From Actinomycetota bacterium (GTDB lineage: Bacteria > Actinomycetota > Actinomycetes > Actinomycetales > Microbacteriaceae): DNA of 10,077 bases. The DNA lies in the NCBI GenBank assembly GCA_016870695.1, contig VGAV01000056.1, positions 1 through 10,077 on the forward strand, in the 5' to 3' direction. The translations under genes were made by a program, and so were the position numbers. The notes under the pieces are model-generated. The model was not told where the DNA came from. It saw only the letters and a program-made list of their open reading frames with translations, and searched no databases. This document shows positions 6,346 to 10,077 of this stretch, in pieces (positions within the stretch are counted from its first letter, which is position 1; each line of letters starts with the position of its first letter).

Positions 6346-7808
6346 CGGCCGGGCCGGGTGTCCGGCGTGTGCAGGCGCGCCAGGTACCGATCGGCGCGGA
6401 ACGGGATGCCACCGCGGTCGGCGAGCGAGACGACCATGAGGACCGCCGTGGTGAGCGGGATGGTCCAGGCCGCCGGCTGAGCGAAGAGCACGCCGACGGG
6501 ACCGGCGTTCGCGACGAGTCGCGCGCCCAGCAGCGCGGCGCCGCACGCGACCGCACCGACGGCCATCCCCGCCACCGCCCCGCGGGCCGTCAGCCGGCGC
6601 CACCACACCCCGAGGAGGAGGACGGGCGACAGGGTGGACGCCGCGAACACGAATACGAGACCGACGCTCGACACGAGACCGGCCGGCTGCGTCAGCAGAG
6701 CCATCGCCAGGGGGACCGCCGTGCACAGGACGGCGGAGAGACGGAACGAGCGGACGCTGCCGCCGAAGACGTCCTGGCTGACGACGCCGGCGAGCGAGAC
6801 GACGAGCCCGGAGGAGGTCGCGAGGAACGCGGCGAAGGCGCCGGCCACGATGAGCGCCGTCAGCAGCTCGCCGACGACACCGGGCAGGACGCGCGAGGGC
6901 AGGGCCAGCACCACGGTGTCCGCGAGACCCGGCACCGCGAGGTCGGGCGCGACGACGCGGGCGATCAGCGCCATGGTCGAGGACACCGCGTAGAACGCCC
7001 CGACGAGCACGATGACGATGACGGTCGTCCGACGGGCGGACGCGCCGTCGGGGCTCGTGTAGAAGCGCACCAGGACGTGCGGCAGACCGATGGTCCCGAG
7101 CAGGAGCGCGAGAAGAAGGGAGCCGGTGAGGTAGGCGTCCGCCCCGGCGGGGCCGCGCTCGGCGGGGAACACCGCGGCCGGGTCCACGTCGGCACCTCCG
7201 CCCGAGAGCGCCACGAGCAGGAACACCGCGGGGACGAGGAGCGCCGTCAGCTTCAGCCAGTACTGGAACGCCTGCACCGCCGTGATGGCCCGCATCCCTC
7301 CCGCCGCGACGATCCCGGCCACGAGCACCGCGACGAGCACCGCGCCCGCCCACGGCGGCACCGGGGCGACGACGCCGAGCGCGAGGGCGGCGCCGTGCAG
7401 CTGCGGCACGATGTAGAGCCAGCCGATCACGAGCACGACGACGCTGGTCACACGGCGGGCCGCCCGGGACTCCAGGCGCGCCTCGACGAAGTCCGGGATC
7501 GTGTACGCCCCGCTGCGGCGGAGCGGCGCCGCGACGAAGAGCAGCACGAGCAGGTACCCGGCCGCGTAGCCGATGGGGAACCAGAACCCCTCGGCACCCG
7601 ACAGCAGGACGAGGCCGGCGAGGCCGAGGAAGGTCCCGGCGGAGAGGTACTCCCCGCTGATCGCGGAGGCGTTCCAGACGCTGCGGACGCTGCGCGACGC
7701 GACGAAGAAGTCGCTCGTCGTCCGCGACAGGCGCACCCCGGCGAAGCCGAGCACCGCCGTGACGACCACGAGCAGCCCGACGGCCGCGAGGTCGAACACC
7801 GGGTTCAC
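6321..7808 (-). CDS. Sodium:solute symporter (SSS family, ActP-like)
   Basis: This integral membrane protein of 495 residues is in the usual size range for SSS transporters. About 12-14 hydrophobic segments can be traced. The signature stretch near the N-terminus is SRTTSDFFVASRSV followed by SAISGEYLSAGTFLGLAGL (D-[FY]-[FY]-x-A-x-R, then the unwound first-helix region), and a GTIGLPHVLVRFYTSPDG motif lies in the middle. These match the ActP/acetate and monocarboxylate branch. It should import a small, probably anionic, metabolite using the sodium gradient. The start is GTG 7808, preceded by GAGGAGA at 7819-7813. It overlaps the stop of the DUF485-like gene as GTGA. The frame stays open upstream of 7808, but that stretch is only the shadow of the preceding gene. 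The transported compound is presumably the substrate of the adjacent enzymes, which is inference. Confidence 0.9.
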   Translation of the reverse strand: MNPVFDLAAVGLLVVVTAVLGFAGVRLSRTTSDFFVASRSVRSVWNASAISGEYLSAGTFLGLAGLVLLSGAEGFWFPIGYAAGYLLVLLFVAAPLRRSGAYTIPDFVEARLESRAARRVTSVVVLVIGWLYIVPQLHGAALALGVVAPVPPWAGAVLVAVLVAGIVAAGGMRAITAVQAFQYWLKLTALLVPAVFLLVALSGGGADVDPAAVFPAERGPAGADAYLTGSLLLALLLGTIGLPHVLVRFYTSPDGASARRTTVIVIVLVGAFYAVSSTMALIARVVAPDLAVPGLADTVVLALPSRVLPGVVGELLTALIVAGAFAAFLATSSGLVVSLAGVVSQDVFGGSVRSFRLSAVLCTAVPLAMALLTQPAGLVSSVGLVFVFAASTLSPVLLLGVWWRRLTARGAVAGMAVGAVACGAALLGARLVANAGPVGVLFAQPAAWTIPLTTAVLMVVSLADRGGIPFRADRYLARLHTPDTRPGRGAPDRAT

Positions 7809-8176
7809 GCACTCTCCTCGGGATCGGCGAGCGCCCGGTAGCGACGCTCGTTGCGCGCGGCCGCGCGGACGTAGACGAGCGCGAAGACGAGCATCAGCGG
7901 GTAGAAGCCGTAGGCGTGCAGCAGCCACGACGCGGGGACGCCGAAGACGACAGGATCACCGAGGACGGGGAGCGCGAAGACGACCCCGGCAAGAGTCGCG
8001 GCCACGGCCAGGAACGCGGCCACGCACCCGAGGGCGAGCCGGAGCTGCGTCCGGACGAGACCGCGCGAGAAGACGGTCTCGGCGTCGTCGGGCGTCTGCC
8101 CGGGGAGCGCGAAGCCCCGGGTCGCCGTGCGCGGGCCGCGCCGCGCGTCGGACGCCGTCACGCGCACGCGCGGCAT
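7805..8176 (-). CDS. DUF485-like two-helix membrane protein, symporter partner
   Basis: This small membrane protein of about 123 residues has a basic, Pro/Arg-rich cytoplasmic N-terminus, then two hydrophobic segments (about residues 45-72 and 83-105, the second containing HAYGFYPLMLVFALVYVRAAAR), and a charged C-terminus. Proteins of this kind (YjcH/DUF485) are encoded just before ActP-type symporters, and here the genes overlap by GTGA, so a role as symporter accessory subunit is likely. ATG 8176 has GAGGAG 9 bases upstream. The longer ATG 8197 has only a weak site and lies directly at the composition break, so I prefer 8176. No good promoter is visible upstream, and the DNA beyond 8197 is part of a different gene remnant, so its native promoter may be lost. 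Confidence 0.72.
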   Translation of the reverse strand: MPRVRVTASDARRGPRTATRGFALPGQTPDDAETVFSRGLVRTQLRLALGCVAAFLAVAATLAGVVFALPVLGDPVVFGVPASWLLHAYGFYPLMLVFALVYVRAAARNERRYRALADPEESA

Positions 8177-8197
8177 CGGACGGCGCTCCTCGCTCAT

Positions 8198-8449
8198 GGC
8201 ATCCCATCAACGCGCAAGGGCCTCGGCGGACAGACCGTTGCCTACAACGACAAGTTGCAGGCAGCAACCATCGGCTCTACCGCACAGACATACATCGGCG
8301 CGGGTAACACCGATCGTCGAACCTCCGGCAGCACTACATTTGACACCGGAGCACTCGGGCTCATGAAGGCCGGTAACACCACCTTCAACCGGACCCCCGA
8401 CGGCACCGCAATCGGCGGGAAGAATGGCAGCACGGCTGGTAGCTCGTGA
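8198..8449 (+). pseudogene. 3' fragment of an unrecognised gene, truncated at its 5' side
   Basis: The plus frame 8198-8449 reads as protein-like sequence for 83 codons: rich in Gly, Thr, Ser and Asn, with mixed third positions, containing GLGGQTVAYNDKLQAATIGS and ending NGSTAGSS with TGA. To its left the same frame merely shadows the DUF485-like gene, and no start codon with a ribosome site precedes it, so the 5' part of the gene is missing. The composition recalls C-termini of secreted, surface or phage structural proteins, but I do not recognise the family. An internal ATG at 8363 would leave only 28 codons. It abuts the cut end of the Pr6Pr fragment. A real gene fragment is likely; its function is unknown. 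Confidence 0.5.
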
Positions 8450-8759
8450 TGATCACGCGGAGCCTGGTTAGCCACTTTTGCTCACGAAGTCCCAAGACGG
8501 AGCAGGCGATTAGCACACTGGTCAGGACGACGAACGCGATGTTCGATTGGATGGTGAAGTAGCTCAGGAGATTGGTGGCTTGACAGGTGTGGGAGGCGAA
8601 GACGCAGTCGGCGCGAGAGATCAACGCCCCGCCGGTTGTCAGGAGCGCGGCGAGGCGGGCGGCGATCGTGATGGCCCGGGCTGCGGGACGAGATGCGCGG
8701 GGGTCCGTCTGATGCGAGCGCGCCTTCTCGGCAGATCTGTCCGGTGCCTGCCCCCACAC
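8445..8759 (-). pseudogene. Truncated Pr6Pr-family membrane protein gene (5' half)
   Basis: From GTG 8759 the frame gives a charged leader, a first membrane helix (AITIAARLAALLTTGGALIS), and NLLSYFTIQSNIAFVVLTSV, the signature Tyr-Phe-Thr-Ile-Gln-Ser-Asn segment of Pr6Pr-type membrane proteins. It continues to LTRLRVIIT at about codon 105 and then turns into non-family residues where the neighbouring fragment's stop codon lies. Family members are usually about 200 residues or more with around six helices, so roughly half is missing. The start is supported by a TAGGCT -10 (8772-8767) ending 7 bases before the GTG, which fits leaderless translation. The gene is probably non-functional. The family call rests on the recognised motif only. 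Confidence 0.6.
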
Positions 8760-8766
8760 GGTGCTG

Positions 8767-8772
8767 AGCCTA
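8767..8772 (-). promoter_or_regulatory. -10 element of the truncated Pr6Pr gene
   Basis: TAGGCT on the minus strand (TAnnnT) is followed by 7 bases and GTG 8759. It shares its outermost base with the A of the lipoprotein start codon on the other strand (ATG 8772), so the two divergent genes leave no intergenic space beyond this element. Confidence 0.35.
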
Positions 8773-9275
8773 TGCGAAGGGGGATTACCCTGTGCGTCAT
8801 CGCGGTGACGCTGTCGCTCTCCGGTTGCGTCCCGAGTCTTGCAGCGTCTCCGCCGCCAGCATCTGCGCCGCCCCAGACCGCCGGGCCGGGTGGCTACGAT
8901 GACCTCGCTCATGCCTGTACAGGCGTGACCGACGATCTCATCACGCTGCGCACCGTCAGGGGCTCCGTAGAGGTCGGCCTCAATCGGGCGGGGGCCGACG
9001 CAATCCTTGAGGAACTCAGGGCGAGGAGGGCGCTCGCTCCCCTGCCGCTCACAGGCGCCTACCGCGACGTCGAGGACGCAATCGAACGCCTGCTCTCCGA
9101 CCTCGACGTCTCCCCCACCCCGTCCCCGTCCGGCATTGCATCGCCGTCTGCGTCTTCTCCCCCAACGGTGACGCCGACACCCTCACCGACCGTAGGGGCA
9201 TCCGTGTCCGCCGCCGTGGATAATGCAGCCGACCAGTTGAGCGAGTGGCTGAGAAGCAACTGCAACGCCCCCTAA
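8772..9275 (+). CDS. Small secreted lipoprotein, function unknown
   Basis: This 167-residue protein starts MRRGITLCVIAVTLSLSGC, a short basic N-region, hydrophobic core and lipobox LSGC with Cys19 as the likely lipidated residue after signal peptidase II cleavage. A Pro/Ala-rich tether follows, then a compact helical region (YDDLAHACTGVTDDLITLRT through AIERLLSDLDV), a long Ser/Pro/Thr linker, and a final helix DNAADQLSEWLRSNCNAP. Two extracytoplasmic cysteines (one in HACTG, one in SNCNAP) could form a disulfide tying the two helical parts together across the linker. ATG 8772 is chosen because the signal peptide begins there; no good Shine-Dalgarno or -10 is seen. I do not recognise a family. 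Base composition is less GC-rich than in the catabolic locus. Confidence 0.75.
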   Translation: MRRGITLCVIAVTLSLSGCVPSLAASPPPASAPPQTAGPGGYDDLAHACTGVTDDLITLRTVRGSVEVGLNRAGADAILEELRARRALAPLPLTGAYRDVEDAIERLLSDLDVSPTPSPSGIASPSASSPPTVTPTPSPTVGASVSAAVDNAADQLSEWLRSNCNAP

Positions 9276-9438
9276 GCGGCGGTCGCGCTGTCCCAGCATC
9301 GTCGACCAGCCTCAGCGTCCCTGCCGACTTGCTGTGGTGCTTAATTGCCGCTCCAGTCGGACGGTACCTCGGCCTCGCTGGCGGCCGCGTTGACGCATCG
9401 GAGACGGTGCGTGTGACGAGGCGTGCTTTCATGGTGCG
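9276..9438. other. Intergenic region between lipoprotein and YrhK genes
   Basis: These 163 bases carry no supported gene. A plus-strand frame crosses the region but has no family features and only a shadow-like composition. A TTGACG at about 9392 could serve as a -35 for the YrhK gene, but no matching -10 is found at the right distance. I see no terminator hairpin with a T-tract after the lipoprotein stop. Confidence 0.4.
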
Positions 9439-9732
9439 ATGTCGTACGACCGGTCATCCGAAGATCGCAGTGTTCGATTGCCTGTGGGCGGTGATGAGCT
9501 CGTTATCCAACGCAAGTACGAAGTGGTCAGCATCGTTAATGACGTGATGGTGGCGGTGTGGTTTGTGATCGGCAGCGTCCTGTTCTTCTCCGAAACCACC
9601 ACCACGGCCGGGACGTGGTTGTTCCTTTTGGGCAGCGTTCAACTACTGATTCGCCCGGTCATCCGCCTCACCCGGCACATCCACGTGCACCGACTGCACG
9701 GCACTGCCAGCGACTCAGGCTTCGACTACTAA
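9439..9732 (+). CDS. YrhK-domain small membrane protein
   Basis: This 97-residue protein carries the YrhK-like signature: YEVVSIVNDVMVAVWFVIGS, then LFFSETTTTAGTWLFLLGSV and QLLIRPVIRLTRHIH. Two membrane helices (about residues 29-50 and 57-75) are joined by a short Thr-rich turn, with a polar N-terminus and a His/Arg-rich C-terminus. The function of the family is not established. ATG 9439 has only a poor ribosome site; an internal start is unlikely because the conserved region begins near residue 23. Its TAA overlaps the TAG of the convergent permease gene at 9729-9732. Confidence 0.75.
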   Translation: MSYDRSSEDRSVRLPVGGDELVIQRKYEVVSIVNDVMVAVWFVIGSVLFFSETTTTAGTWLFLLGSVQLLIRPVIRLTRHIHVHRLHGTASDSGFDY

Positions 9733-10077
9733 CTTCCCCCGGTTTTTTTCCGATCGGGGTCGCTGCGGCGACGCGATGCCACAAACTGCGCGAGAGAAAT
9801 AGCAACAGCGATGGCAGCGGCAATGACGACCGCCAGCACGTCGGTGCCTGCTTTAGCGATGAGGAACGCAACCAGGAGCACAGTGTCGAGAAGGATCGTT
9901 GCTGCCGGCAGCCACCGCTTCGTGGGAACCTGGCTCTTCAGTCGTCGGAGGACTCCCCACTGTGCGGCGATGTCCATGCTGAGGTAAAGGAACACTCCGA
10001 CGGAGGCGATCTGGGATAGATCGAGCGTGGCGGTCAACACGATGGCGGCGGCCGCCGTGACGAGGAGAGGTTGGTGC
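9729..10077 (-). CDS. APC-family amino acid permease, C-terminal part (enters from right edge)
   Basis: The minus frame is open from the right edge to the TAG at 9731-9729, giving about 115 residues. It shows ATLDLSQIASVGVFLYLSMD, then a basic loop RRLKSQVPTKRWLP, then two more hydrophobic segments (ATILLDTVLLVAFLIAK and VLAVVIAAAIAVAISLAQFV) and a polar RRRSDPDRKK tail. This matches the last membrane helices of APC-superfamily amino acid/polyamine permeases. A GTG at 10040 lies inside the open frame and is not the start, because the residues before it continue the same helix. Most of the protein lies outside the window, so substrate specificity cannot be judged. Confidence 0.7.
   Translation of the reverse strand, partial: HQPLLVTAAAAIVLTATLDLSQIASVGVFLYLSMDIAAQWGVLRRLKSQVPTKRWLPAATILLDTVLLVAFLIAKAGTDVLAVVIAAAIAVAISLAQFVASRRRSDPDRKKTGGS

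Noticed and set aside
6138..7841. 567-codon plus-strand frame opposite the symporter
   Set aside because: Its low-complexity, charge-rich translation is a shadow of the well-supported symporter gene.
8547..8771. Extension of the lipoprotein frame upstream of 8772
   Set aside because: It would bury the signal peptide behind about 75 unrelated residues and overlaps the Pr6Pr coding region on the other strand.
8198..8771. Insertion sequence or integrase attachment site at the break
   Set aside because: I could find no transposase or integrase frame, terminal inverted repeats, target duplication or tRNA end in this stretch.
9245..9547. Plus-strand frame overlapping the lipoprotein end and the YrhK start
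   Set aside because: It has no domain or ribosome site and overlaps two better-supported genes.
9736..9760. T-run beside a GC-rich stretch as a terminator
   Set aside because: No stable hairpin directly precedes the T-run on the plus strand, and on the minus strand it reads as A within the permease Lys-Lys codons.

Overview
The window looks like chromosome of a high-GC actinobacterium, most likely Microbacteriaceae (for example Microbacterium). The clues are GC-saturated third codon positions, several GTG starts sitting 6-7 bases after a TAnnnT -10 element (leaderless transcripts, common in actinobacteria), and actinobacterial families such as an XRE-cupin regulator, Pr6Pr and YrhK. The genus is inference.

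Positions 1-8176, read on the minus strand, form one dense catabolic locus. In transcription order it holds a small two-helix membrane protein (DUF485-like), a sodium:solute symporter, an XRE-cupin regulator, an amidohydrolase/aminohydrolase, an aldehyde dehydrogenase, an NtaA/SnaA-type flavin monooxygenase, the alpha and beta subunits of a sulfopyruvate/phosphonopyruvate-decarboxylase-like TPP enzyme, and the first 28 codons of an FAD-dependent oxidoreductase that runs off the left edge. Many junctions are translationally coupled (GTGA, TGATG and ATGA overlaps). The amidohydrolase has its own apparent leaderless promoter in the 51-base gap after the regulator gene, with a 19-base inverted repeat covering the -35 zone. 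That repeat is a candidate operator for the adjacent regulator.

The parts suggest a complete peripheral pathway: sodium-coupled import of a small carboxylate-like or heterocyclic compound, hydrolytic deamination (or related hydrolysis), flavin-dependent oxygenation or ring/side-chain cleavage, decarboxylation of a 2-oxo acid to an aldehyde, and oxidation of the aldehyde to an acid. The substrate cannot be read from the sequence, and I do not recognise this gene combination as a characterised pathway.

Positions 8198-8771 are a scar region. A plus-strand 3' gene fragment begins abruptly beside the symporter locus and ends at 8449. There it meets, tail to tail, the 5' half of a Pr6Pr-family membrane protein gene (minus strand) that is cut off after about 105 codons. 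Base composition becomes visibly less GC-rich here. This marks a rearrangement or island edge, or possibly an assembly join.

Positions 8772-10077 hold a small lipoprotein gene, a YrhK-domain membrane protein gene, and the 3' end of an APC-type amino acid permease gene that enters from the right edge. The last two are convergent and overlap at their stop codons. I saw no rRNA, tRNA, CRISPR array or intact insertion sequence.
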